Part shown: piece after piece, positions 1 to 8,138 of the stretch
How the letters are laid out: each line of letters opens with the position of its first letter
How positions within the stretch are numbered: the first letter of the stretch is position 1
Assembly (NCBI GenBank): GCA_017502065.1
Contig: JAFVVU010000206.1
Coordinates: forward strand, 1 to 13,944
Source of the DNA: Clostridia bacterium
Lineage (GTDB): Bacteria > Bacillota > Clostridia > RUG12999
Length of the DNA: 13,944 bases
Direction of reading: 5' to 3'
Program-made: the position numbers and the translations under genes
Notes under the pieces: generated by a model
Databases searched by the model: none
The model's input: only the letters and a program-made list of their open reading frames with translations
What the model was told of the DNA's origin: nothing

Positions 1-1093
1 AGTTTGCGCCATGCAGATTCCTCACTCCACGAATTATCGCCATTTCGCCGCCAAGGGTAATATCTGCACCCATTTTTTTGAGGTCACTTACCGCTTTGAA
101 CCTGTTTTCAAAAATAGTTTCTTTTATAACAGATGTGCCGTTTGCCATGCACAGAGCCGCCATAAGCTGAGGCTGTGCATCTGTCGGATATCCGGGATAC
201 GGCATTGTCTGTACCATATCAACGGCATCAATTCTTTTGTTTACCTTTATATTTAGTCCGCAATCCGTAAGCCTTATATCTGCACCGCACGTGCGCAAAA
301 CAGAAATAATACTTTCGATATGCGACGTATTAACATTTTTAAGCTCCACACATCCACCTGTTGCCGCAACCATAAACAGTATCGTAGACGCACATATCCG
401 ATCGGAGATAACGGTTTTTTCAACCGGTTTAAGAGATTTCACACCCTCAATTTCAATAATCCCCTCGCCTGCACCATGGATTTTAGCGCCCATTTTCACA
501 AGAAGGTCCTGCAAATCGGCAATTTCCGGTTCGCGCGCGGCATTCACAATGGTTGTTGTGCCTTCCTGTGCACATGCAAGAAGCATTATATTTTCCGTTG
601 CACCAACAGACGGAAAATCAAGCTGAATTGTTCCCGGTTTATATTTTTCGAGACGGCATTCCAGAAATCCTGCCTGCTCGGTTATCTCAACACCAAGCTG
701 TTTAAACGATTTCAGATGCAGGTTTATAGGTCTTGCACCAAGCTCACATCCACCGGGATAACTGCACCGTGCCTCTCCCGTACGGGAAAGAATAGCGCCC
801 ATAAAAATAACTGATGAGCGCATTTTGTTCATAAGTCCCATAGGGATATAATTATCTGTAACGGTCGTCGCATTCACGCTGATCGTATTCCCCTGCATCT
901 TCACGCCGCACCCGAGACATTTCAGAATTTCAAGTGTCAGCTCCACATCACGTATGCAGGGACAATTATGTATAACACTTTCACCTGCCGCAAGTACCGT
1001 GCCGGCAAGTATAGGCAAAACGGAATTTTTTGCACCGCCAACTGATGCAGCGCCGTAAAGACTTCCGCCGCCTTCTATTATATATTTACTCAT
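1..1093 (-). CDS. murA: UDP-N-acetylglucosamine 1-carboxyvinyltransferase MurA (3' end cut by window edge)
   Basis: This enzyme transfers enolpyruvate from PEP to UDP-GlcNAc, the first committed step of peptidoglycan synthesis in the cytoplasm. I translated the open frame by hand from the ATG at 1091-1093, which has a GGAGG ribosome binding site at 1101-1105. 364 residues are visible. Landmarks are GGAKNS (Lys22, Asn23), the PEP/fosfomycin-reactive cysteine Cys116 in YPGGCELGARPI, and Asp305 in the YPTDAQPQ stretch. These fall at or within one residue of their E. coli counterparts (Cys115, Asp305). The frame is open to base 1, so roughly the last 50 residues, including the arginines near E. 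coli 371 and 397, lie outside. The segment normally read as DRIEAGT is DRICAST here. It is the last visible gene of the dcw unit, 52 bases after murG. The family call is near certain; whether a second murA paralogue exists elsewhere cannot be seen. Confidence 0.97.
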   Translation of the reverse strand, partial: MSKYIIEGGGSLYGAASVGGAKNSVLPILAGTVLAAGESVIHNCPCIRDVELTLEILKCLGCGVKMQGNTISVNATTVTDNYIPMGLMNKMRSSVIFMGAILSRTGEARCSYPGGCELGARPINLHLKSFKQLGVEITEQAGFLECRLEKYKPGTIQLDFPSVGATENIMLLACAQEGTTTIVNAAREPEIADLQDLLVKMGAKIHGAGEGIIEIEGVKSLKPVEKTVISDRICASTILFMVAATGGCVELKNVNTSHIESIISVLRTCGADIRLTDCGLNIKVNKRIDAVDMVQTMPYPGYPTDAQPQLMAALCMANGTSVIKETIFENRFKAVSDLKKMGADITLGGEMAIIRGVRNLHGAN

Positions 1094-1105
1094 CAAAGCA
1101 CCTCC

Positions 1106-1137
1106 GCTGTGTCATATATTATCATAATATGCACAGC
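1106..1137 (-). other. Hairpin between murG and murA, abutting the murA ribosome binding site
   Basis: The arms 1106-1117 and 1127-1137 can pair as GCTGTG plus CATAT against ATATG plus CACAGC, with one bulged base at 1112 and a nine-base loop. On the transcribed minus strand the stem ends directly against the murA GGAGG. There is no U-run after it, so it does not look like an intrinsic terminator. It could mark an RNA processing site or modulate murA translation; this role is inference. Confidence 0.45.
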
Positions 1138-1145
1138 AAAGGATT

Positions 1146-2231
1146 TTAGTGAGTGCCTGTAATTTTCTTAATTTCTCTGTATATTTCAGCTGTTGCCAGC
1201 GGCTTTGCCATTGTTATGGCATTTGCCTGCATGGTAGCCATTTTATCTTTATCCCCTGCAAGCTCTTTAAGTGCCGCCGCAAGAGACTCGCCGGTTAAGT
1301 TTACTTCTTCTATAATATCTGCAGCTCCTGCATTTTTAAGCGCAAGTGCATTATGCATCTGATGATTACCCGTAACGTTTGGTGACGGGATAAGCACAGC
1401 TGCTTTTCCTTTAACGCAGATTTCGCTGATTGTTATGGCACCTGCTCTTGATACAACAATATCTGCCGCCGCCATAACCTCATCCATATTATATATGTAA
1501 GGCATTATTTTTATATTTCCAGGAATTTCTTTTCCTGAAAGAGCCTCCATAACACCATCATATCTTTTTTTACCTGTTCCCCATATAACCGTCAGGTCTT
1601 TATCTATAAGAGGAAATGCATCTGCCATGGCATCGTTGATTGCTTTTGCGCCAAGACTTCCGCCAAACACAAGTGCAAGCGTGCCGCTAACGCCCATAGC
1701 CGCTCTTGCATCTTCATATTTAAGACTGAGTATATTCTGTCTGACCGGATTGCCGGTATAAACGATTTTATCCAAATCTCCGAAATATTTTCTGCTTTCT
1801 TCAAAGCTTATGCAAACACAGCTTACCATTTTTGCAAGGATTTTATTTGTAAGACCGGGAAAAGCATTTTGCTCATGAATAAGTGTGGGGATTTTCATCT
1901 GTGCCGCCGCAAAAACTGCCGAGCCGCTTACATATCCTCCGCAACCTATTACAACATCCGGTGCAAAATCTTTAATAATTTTCTTTGTATCGCTTATGCC
2001 TTTAGCTGCCTGCCAAACGGTTTTAAAGTTTTTGGGGCTGAGGCTTCTTTTGAATCCGGAAACACGAATGGTTTTGATTTCAAACCCTTCTTTTTTAACA
2101 AGCTCTGTTTCCATTCCGGTTTCGTTACCGATAAAAAGCACCTGACCGCCATCTGCGGTTATTTCTTTTGCAATTGCAATTGCAGGATTTATATGTCCCG
2201 CCGTACCACCGGCAGTTAAAATTGCTTTCAT
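1146..2231 (-). CDS. murG: UDP-GlcNAc:lipid I N-acetylglucosaminyltransferase MurG
   Basis: MurG adds GlcNAc to lipid I on the inner face of the membrane and so makes lipid II. The 361-residue length is typical. It shows the two Rossmann-like halves of the GT-B fold. The N-terminal loop is GGTAGHINP (residues 8-16), followed by GCGGYVSG, HEQNAFPG (119-126) and GNPVR (160-164). The C-terminal half has GGSLGA (190-195), the donor-binding SRAGAITISE (261-270) and QMHNA (291-295). No signal peptide or membrane span is present, as expected for a peripheral enzyme. The ATG start lies 14 bases after ftsW; its ribosome binding site (AGTGGTG) is weak, suggesting some translational coupling. Nothing is missing from the active site. 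Confidence 0.98.
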   Translation of the reverse strand: MKAILTAGGTAGHINPAIAIAKEITADGGQVLFIGNETGMETELVKKEGFEIKTIRVSGFKRSLSPKNFKTVWQAAKGISDTKKIIKDFAPDVVIGCGGYVSGSAVFAAAQMKIPTLIHEQNAFPGLTNKILAKMVSCVCISFEESRKYFGDLDKIVYTGNPVRQNILSLKYEDARAAMGVSGTLALVFGGSLGAKAINDAMADAFPLIDKDLTVIWGTGKKRYDGVMEALSGKEIPGNIKIMPYIYNMDEVMAAADIVVSRAGAITISEICVKGKAAVLIPSPNVTGNHQMHNALALKNAGAADIIEEVNLTGESLAAALKELAGDKDKMATMQANAITMAKPLATAEIYREIKKITGTH

Positions 2232-2245
2232 ATCTTACACCACTT

Positions 2246-3427
2246 TTACTTTTTATTTTCGTTTAAATTCTTGTGCTTACCCTTTCTTGATACATTAAGC
2301 ACAAGGCCCATACTTGCCATAGTAAACAAAAGGGATGTACCGCCCGCGCTGAAAAACGGAAGCGGCATACCCGTTACAGGCATCATTGCCGTAACAACGG
2401 CAATATTGATGACTACCTGAACTGTTATAAGCACCGCAACACCTATACCGATGAGGGCACCAAGTTTATCGGGAGCTTCAAGAGATATTTTAACACATCT
2501 GACAATTAAAAGGAGAAAGAGAGCCAGAACAACAAGTCCCCCGATAAACCCAAGTTCCTCACAGATAATAGAGAAAATGAAGTCATTCTGAGGTTCGGGA
2601 ATATAAAGTGCTTTTTGAACACTTTTCCCAAGACCTTTACCGAAAAGTCCGCCGGACCCTATGGCATAAAGCGACTGAACCGCCTGCCATCCGTCACCTT
2701 CCATATCCTGGAACGGGTCCATAAATGAAGTGAGTCTGGCAACACTGTATTCACTTGTAAATATAAGTGCAAGAAACGCAAGCGCCGCAACCGGAATAAG
2801 AAGAAAGAGCGGTCTTAAGTTTGCACCGCCAATCATGGCAATTATAACACAAACTATACCTATAAGAAGAATTGCGCTTTTATGCGGCTGCATTATAAGC
2901 GGCACAACTGCCACAAGCAGCATAATTCCGTATCTTACCCAACTTGTTTTAAAATTTAAAAGTTCTTTAGGTTTTTGCGATGCACAAACCTTTGCAAACC
3001 ACACAATCCACACAATTTTTGCAAGCTCGGATGGCTGGAAAGTAAATCCGCCAACGCCAATCCATCGTCTTGCGCCGTTGATTTCCTGTCCGGCAAATGC
3101 CGCAAAAAGCATAAGTCCGCAGGTTATGGCAATAGCCGGATTAAGAACCTGTCTTGACGCAATAATATGATAGTCTATTTTTGATACAAAAAGCATGGCA
3201 ACAAAACCAAGCACAGCAACAATTGCCTGAGTTTTCAAAAAATGAAGTGAATCTCCGTGCCTGTAAAGTCCGGTAATTGAACTTGCACTTGCAACCATAA
3301 TCAGTCCAAAAAGGGTCATAAGCAGAATGATTATGAGAAGCTCCACATCCATTTTACCTTTATCTTTAAACGATGAAACAAGCTGTGCTAAGAGGCCTTT
3401 TTCTTTTGGTCTCGTATTTGATTTCAT
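2246..3427 (-). CDS. ftsW: SEDS-family peptidoglycan glycosyltransferase FtsW/SpoVE
   Basis: This 393-residue polytopic membrane protein belongs to the SEDS family, which polymerises lipid II glycan strands together with a class B PBP. About ten hydrophobic segments run from residue 28 to 378 after a charged cytoplasmic N-terminus. Family signatures are NGARRWIGVGGFTFQPSE (117-134), QPHKSA in place of the E. coli-type PD.GT, and the extracytoplasmic PEPQNDFIFS, whose Asp282 matches the catalytic aspartate of RodA/FtsW. The C-terminal signature is MPVTGMPLPFFSAGGTS. The AGGAG ribosome binding site overlaps the mraY stop TAG. Position between mraY and murG equals that of spoVE in Bacillus subtilis, but spoVE and ftsW cannot be told apart by sequence alone. 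Its likely partner is the PBP encoded in the same unit. Confidence 0.95.
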   Translation of the reverse strand: MKSNTRPKEKGLLAQLVSSFKDKGKMDVELLIIILLMTLFGLIMVASASSITGLYRHGDSLHFLKTQAIVAVLGFVAMLFVSKIDYHIIASRQVLNPAIAITCGLMLFAAFAGQEINGARRWIGVGGFTFQPSELAKIVWIVWFAKVCASQKPKELLNFKTSWVRYGIMLLVAVVPLIMQPHKSAILLIGIVCVIIAMIGGANLRPLFLLIPVAALAFLALIFTSEYSVARLTSFMDPFQDMEGDGWQAVQSLYAIGSGGLFGKGLGKSVQKALYIPEPQNDFIFSIICEELGFIGGLVVLALFLLLIVRCVKISLEAPDKLGALIGIGVAVLITVQVVINIAVVTAMMPVTGMPLPFFSAGGTSLLFTMASMGLVLNVSRKGKHKNLNENKK

Positions 3428-3440
3428 CCTTTTTCAACTC

Positions 3441-4382
3441 CTAAATAAATTTAACTGCAGCAAGTGCACAAAGGCAAACAGTTACGAGCGAGAAAACAAG
3501 AACAATTTTCACTTCGCTCCAACCGCACATTTCAAAATGATGATGTACAGGGCTCATTTTGAAAAGTCTTTTTCCCGTAGCTTTAAAATATGTAACCTGC
3601 AAAATAACCGAAAGTGTTTCAAGAACATAAATACCGCCTGCTATAACAAGATAAAGCGCATAGCCTTTGCATACGGCAATTCCTGCAAGCGCACCACCAA
3701 GAAACAGCGACCCGGTATCGCCCATAAACACTTTTGCCGGATATTTGTTAAACAGAAAAAATCCGAAAACTGCCGCCGCTGAAATAATCGCAAACATACT
3801 TTCGGGAGTTTCTTTTAAAACAATCGCAAAGAATATAAACACAATAACACTTACGGAAGAGGCAAGTCCGTCAATTCCGTCAGTAAGGTTAACCGCGTTT
3901 ACACATCCAATAATTACAAGCACCGCAAACGGCAGGTACCATATTCCCATATCGAAAGAAAGTTCAGTAAACGGAATTTTAAGAGATGTTTCCATAAGTC
4001 CGTTATAATAGAGCAGCCCTACAAATATAACTGATGCAACAAGCTGCATAACAAGCTTCTGAATTTCGGTAAGGCCCAGGTTTCTTTTCATTGCAACCTT
4101 AATATAATCGTCAATAAATCCGATTACGCCAAATGCCACACTCAGGTAAACAAGCATAATTCCTTCAAGCGAATTGCCAAGGAAAATAATGCCGGATATG
4201 AGCACCGCCAGAATAAAGATTACACCACCCATGGTAGGTGTTCCCGATTTCGAGCTGTGCCATTTCGGCCCTTCTTCTCTTATCTCCTGACCAAATTTAA
4301 GTTTATGCAAAACCGGAATGGCAACGGGTGCCACAAGAACCGCTATTGCAAATGAAATTAGTGCAGCAAAACCAAACTTCAT
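3441..4382 (-). CDS. mraY: Phospho-N-acetylmuramoyl-pentapeptide transferase MraY
   Basis: MraY moves phospho-MurNAc-pentapeptide from UDP to undecaprenyl phosphate, giving lipid I at the membrane. At 313 residues it is at the short end of the family, in the Firmicutes range. Hydrophobic segments alternate with the conserved cytoplasmic loops: KSGTPTMGG (45-53), the Asp91-Asp92 pair in IDDYIKV, NAVNLTDGIDGLA (162-174), MGDTGSLFLGG (220-230) and SPVHHHFE (277-284) with the HHH motif. All expected catalytic and magnesium-binding residues are present. The ATG has a good AAAGGAG site and starts 17 bases after murE. In Bacillus murD follows mraY; here ftsW follows directly. Confidence 0.98.
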   Translation of the reverse strand: MKFGFAALISFAIAVLVAPVAIPVLHKLKFGQEIREEGPKWHSSKSGTPTMGGVIFILAVLISGIIFLGNSLEGIMLVYLSVAFGVIGFIDDYIKVAMKRNLGLTEIQKLVMQLVASVIFVGLLYYNGLMETSLKIPFTELSFDMGIWYLPFAVLVIIGCVNAVNLTDGIDGLASSVSVIVFIFFAIVLKETPESMFAIISAAAVFGFFLFNKYPAKVFMGDTGSLFLGGALAGIAVCKGYALYLVIAGGIYVLETLSVILQVTYFKATGKRLFKMSPVHHHFEMCGWSEVKIVLVFSLVTVCLCALAAVKFI

Positions 4383-4399
4383 ACTTTTCTCCTTTGCGA

Positions 4400-5836
4400 T
4401 TACATAAAATAATTTTTAACGATTTTTTCCTCACAGAAAGGTACTTTTTCATTACCGATTATCTGGTATGTTTCGTGTCCTTTTCCCGCAAGAAGAACCA
4501 AATCTCCCTGCTTTGCAATTGAAAGAGCCCTTTCAATTGCCTGTGCTCTGTCTGTAATGCATTCATATTTGCATCCGGTCTTTTTCATACCCTCTTCAAC
4601 CGCCACTGCAATATCTTCAGCTTTTTCGCTTGCCGGATTATCCGATGTGATTATTGCATAATCTGACAGATTGCCTGCAACCTCGCCCATTTCAGGACGT
4701 TTTGTTTTGTCACGGTCACCCGGTGCACCGAAAACTGTAATAATTCTGCCGGAAACCGCACCTCGCATTGTTGTGAGTATGTTATAAAGACCGTCCGGTG
4801 TATGTGCATAATCAATCATCACTTTAAACGGTGCCGGCACGTTAACAATTTCCGCTCTGCCTTTTGCACCTTTTGCAATGATGATGCCTTTTTCAATTTC
4901 TTCACTTTCAAATCCAAGCACACTGCAAAGTGCATATGTGGCAAGCGAGTTGTATACCGAGAATTTTCCCGGATGCATTGCTTTAACCTTATGCTCTTCA
5001 CCGCGCACCGCAACATTGTAAATTACACCTTTATCATGATATTCAATGTCTTTTGCTTTAAAATCCGAATTTTCATCTATTGAATATGTAAATACCTTCG
5101 CCTTGCATTTTTCAGCAATCTTCCTGCCGTACTCATCATCCGCATTTATAACTGCAACATCGCATCTGTCAAACAGCTTCGCCTTTGATTCCATATAGTT
5201 TTCCATTGTCCCGTGGAAATCAAGATGGTCGTGTGTAAGATTTGTAAATACCGCCGCATCAAAATGAATTCCGGCAACACGCTGAAGCTCTATTGAATGG
5301 GAGGAAACCTCCATAACGCAGTATTCAATTCCCGCATCCACCATTTCGGCAAACCATTTGTGAAGTGTTCCCGATTCCGGTGTTGTTCTTTCCGCTTCAA
5401 TAACCTTATCACCGATTACAGTTGTATTTGTGCCGATAAGACCGGCTTTTTTTCCGTTCATTTCAAGAACAGTTTTTATTATGTGTGTTACGGTTGTTTT
5501 TCCGTTTGTTCCGGTAACACCAATCATTTTAAGTTCTTTTGAAGGCTGCCCGTAAATAAGGCTTGCAAGCTCTGCCATTGAAGCTCTTGTATCAGCAACA
5601 CGCACTACCGCAACATCATCTCTTTTGATGTCTTTTGTTACAAGCACTGCACTTGCGCCTTTTTTCACCGCTTCATCAATGAAATTATGTCCATCGGTTT
5701 TAAAACCCTCTATACAAACATACACAGAGCCTTCTGCAACTTCTTTTGTATTATTGGTAATATGGCAAACCTCAACACTTGTATTGTCATTACATGATAT
5801 GTAGTTAAAATTATGCAACAAATCTTTCAGAATCAT
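4400..5836 (-). CDS. murE: UDP-MurNAc-L-Ala-D-Glu: diamino acid ligase MurE
   Basis: MurE is the ATP-dependent ligase that adds the third residue, a diamino acid, to the UDP-MurNAc stem peptide. The 478 residues show the three Mur-ligase domains: an N-terminal UMAG-binding domain (about 1-100), a central ATPase with VTGTNGKTT (108-115) and SSHSIEL, a probable carbamylated Lys218 in the YMESKAKLF segment, and a C-terminal domain. The start has a TAGGTG site and lies 17 bases after the PBP gene. The specificity motif that reads DNPR in meso-diaminopimelate enzymes is DNPA here (399-402, Ala402 codon 4631-4633). The other diaminopimelate-contacting motif, GKGHE (451-455), and Arg380 are intact. 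The family call is certain; the added amino acid (diaminopimelate, lysine or ornithine) is not settled. Confidence 0.96.
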   Translation of the reverse strand: MILKDLLHNFNYISCNDNTSVEVCHITNNTKEVAEGSVYVCIEGFKTDGHNFIDEAVKKGASAVLVTKDIKRDDVAVVRVADTRASMAELASLIYGQPSKELKMIGVTGTNGKTTVTHIIKTVLEMNGKKAGLIGTNTTVIGDKVIEAERTTPESGTLHKWFAEMVDAGIEYCVMEVSSHSIELQRVAGIHFDAAVFTNLTHDHLDFHGTMENYMESKAKLFDRCDVAVINADDEYGRKIAEKCKAKVFTYSIDENSDFKAKDIEYHDKGVIYNVAVRGEEHKVKAMHPGKFSVYNSLATYALCSVLGFESEEIEKGIIIAKGAKGRAEIVNVPAPFKVMIDYAHTPDGLYNILTTMRGAVSGRIITVFGAPGDRDKTKRPEMGEVAGNLSDYAIITSDNPASEKAEDIAVAVEEGMKKTGCKYECITDRAQAIERALSIAKQGDLVLLAGKGHETYQIIGNEKVPFCEEKIVKNYFM

Positions 5837-5853
5837 TTTTTCACCTACCCGGT

Positions 5854-8091
5854 TTACTGATTTTCTTCTTTGCTGAAATATACCGTAACGCTTTCTCCTT
5901 CGTCAAGAAGTGCACCTGCTGCGGGGCTCTGGCTTGTAATAATGCCTTTGCCATTAAGACTGCCCACTCCGGAAATTATCATTTTAAGTCCCGAATTTAT
6001 GAGTGTTTCATTTGCCGCTTCGGCACTTGACCCAACAACATTAGGTACCTTTATCAGCATCGGGTCACCTTTAAGACCCGTATATATTGTGATACTTGAA
6101 CTGCTTCTTACCTTGCTTCCTGCCGCCGGAATCTGCGCCACAATCTGGTCACCGTTTCCGTTAACAGAATATTTAAGGTTAAAGCTGTCAAGCGAGCGTT
6201 TTGCTTCTTCTGTAGTTTTTCCCACAACATCAGGAACTGTTGTATCCATTTCCTGCAAATCTTCTTCTGTATACACCGGTTCAATTCCGTAATACTGCAG
6301 GGTTTCGCTTATGATTTTACCTGCAACCGGTGCGGTAATAACACCACCGTAATAGTTTTCGCCTGTCGGTTCATCAATAATTACAAGACACACGATTTTG
6401 GGGTCATCAACGGGTGCAACACCCACGAATGAACCGATATATTTATTTGAACCACGCGGCTGCTTTTCACTTGTACCGCTCTTACCGCCGATACGATAGC
6501 CTTTAACATATGCGGTACTTCCCGACTGAAGTACAACTGTTTCAAGAACAGTTTTCATTTTTTCAGATGTTTCTGCCGAAACTGTCTGACGCACCTTTTG
6601 CGGAAGAATTGTTTCAATCGGCTGTCCGTCGGCTGACTGAATTTCTTTAACAAGGTACGGTCTGTATAAGTTACCGCCGTTTACAAGCGATGAAATTGCT
6701 GTTATCATCTGCAGCGGAGTTACTTCAAAGCTCTGTCCGAATGATGATACCGCAAGGTCAACCTCCGAAAAAGCTTCTTCAGTATGGAAAGACCCTACTG
6801 CTTCGCCCGGAAAATCAATTCCGGTAACATCACGGAATCCAAACAGTTTAAAGTTTTTATAAAAATTAGTAGTACCTATTTTTGCACCAACCTGCATAAG
6901 AACAGGGTTACATGAGTTTACCATACCGGTCATAAACGTCTGTGTGCCGTGACCTGCAGTTCTCCAGCAATGGATGTTATGTCCGCCCATATGCATATAA
7001 CCGTTACAGTTATATGTTTCTTCAAGGGTAGCAACCTGTTCTTCAAGAGACATCGCACAGGTTATAAGCTTGAATGTTGAGCCCGGTTCATACACGTCAA
7101 CAACAGGTTTATTTCGTTTCAGTCCGGATGTTGCAGCAACGTATGCTTTACTGTATTCTTCCCCCTCAAGCACTTCAAGCTGCGCAAGAACATCGGGATC
7201 CTTTATCTTAATAGGCTCATTAAGGTTATATGTAGGAACGCTTGCCATTGCAAGAATTTCGCCCGTATTGGGATTCATAACAATAGCACATCCGCCGTTT
7301 GCGGCTTTGTTTTCAACATATGCCTCATTCAGTGCTTTTTCAACAATTCTCTGAATAGATTCGTCAATTGTAAGTTTTATATTGCTGCCTGCCTGGGCAT
7401 TGTAAAACTCTTCAAAATCAAAACTTGGGCTTCCTACTGCAGAATTTGATTGTACAATTCTGCCCGCAGTGCCCTTCAGATATGCATCATATTCATATTC
7501 AAGTCCTTCAAGTCCCTGATTGTCTGTGCCGACAACACCAAGCACCTGTGCGGCAAGCTCGCCGAACGGATAAAATCTTTTTGTATCCGCAATAAGACTT
7601 ACGCCCGTAAGGTCATGCTTTTCAAGTGTTTCCTGCGGAAGCTCGTTACCGTTTTCATCTTCACCGCTTATATACGAACGAAGAATTTTTGACTGTGATG
7701 TATCAATACGTTTTTTTACATATTCAAATCTTGAATTTTTATCAAGCTGTTTTGCCACATCAGCCTGTGCCACTCCAAGAACTTCCGACAAGGTGTTTAT
7801 AACCGCTTCTCTGTTGCCTGCTTCTCTGATACGTTTCGGGTCAACCGCAACGGTATCAACACTTGCACTTATTGCAAGCTCTTTGCCGTTTCTGTCAAGG
7901 ATACTGCCTCTTCTGGGATTTATTTCACTTTCCTTGGTCTGCTGATCAAGTGCCATCTGGCGAAGCTCGCCGCCTTTTATGAATTGCAGATATCCAACTC
8001 TTCCCAATAAAACGACAAATAGAAGCGCAACAATAAGAGTAAACACCAATATCCTTGTAGTGAGTTTGGTTTTCTTTCTATTGGACTCCAT
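5854..8091 (-). CDS. Class B penicillin-binding protein (PBP2/SpoVD/FtsI type) with two PASTA domains
   Basis: This is a membrane-anchored D,D-transpeptidase that cross-links septal (or spore) peptidoglycan. I chose the ATG at 8089-8091 (745 residues) because AGGGA at 8101-8105 is 9 bases from it; an in-frame GTG two codons upstream (8097) is only 3 bases away. Residues 14-35 form the single N-terminal membrane segment. A dimerisation domain starts near RRGSILDRNGKELA. The transpeptidase motifs are Ser338-x-x-Lys341 (PGSTFK), Ser393-Cys-Asn395 and Lys537-Ser-Gly-Thr. KSGT is the PBP2x-like version of KTGT. Two PASTA domains follow at about 615-673 and 680-741. B. subtilis has separate pbpB and spoVD genes at this place; here one gene occupies it, so it may serve vegetative division, sporulation or both. 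The 41-47 base gap after ftsL is the largest before murG. Confidence 0.95.
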   Translation of the reverse strand: MESNRKKTKLTTRILVFTLIVALLFVVLLGRVGYLQFIKGGELRQMALDQQTKESEINPRRGSILDRNGKELAISASVDTVAVDPKRIREAGNREAVINTLSEVLGVAQADVAKQLDKNSRFEYVKKRIDTSQSKILRSYISGEDENGNELPQETLEKHDLTGVSLIADTKRFYPFGELAAQVLGVVGTDNQGLEGLEYEYDAYLKGTAGRIVQSNSAVGSPSFDFEEFYNAQAGSNIKLTIDESIQRIVEKALNEAYVENKAANGGCAIVMNPNTGEILAMASVPTYNLNEPIKIKDPDVLAQLEVLEGEEYSKAYVAATSGLKRNKPVVDVYEPGSTFKLITCAMSLEEQVATLEETYNCNGYMHMGGHNIHCWRTAGHGTQTFMTGMVNSCNPVLMQVGAKIGTTNFYKNFKLFGFRDVTGIDFPGEAVGSFHTEEAFSEVDLAVSSFGQSFEVTPLQMITAISSLVNGGNLYRPYLVKEIQSADGQPIETILPQKVRQTVSAETSEKMKTVLETVVLQSGSTAYVKGYRIGGKSGTSEKQPRGSNKYIGSFVGVAPVDDPKIVCLVIIDEPTGENYYGGVITAPVAGKIISETLQYYGIEPVYTEEDLQEMDTTVPDVVGKTTEEAKRSLDSFNLKYSVNGNGDQIVAQIPAAGSKVRSSSSITIYTGLKGDPMLIKVPNVVGSSAEAANETLINSGLKMIISGVGSLNGKGIITSQSPAAGALLDEGESVTVYFSKEENQ

Positions 8092-8138
8092 TGTCACACT
8101 TCCCTGTTTTCAATTCTATATTTAAATATAATCTGTAT

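Noticed and set aside
237..814. Overlapping plus-strand open frames of 129 and 164 codons opposite murA
   Set aside because: They are antisense to a well-conserved murA reading frame, have no good ribosome binding site and resemble no family; they are shadow frames.
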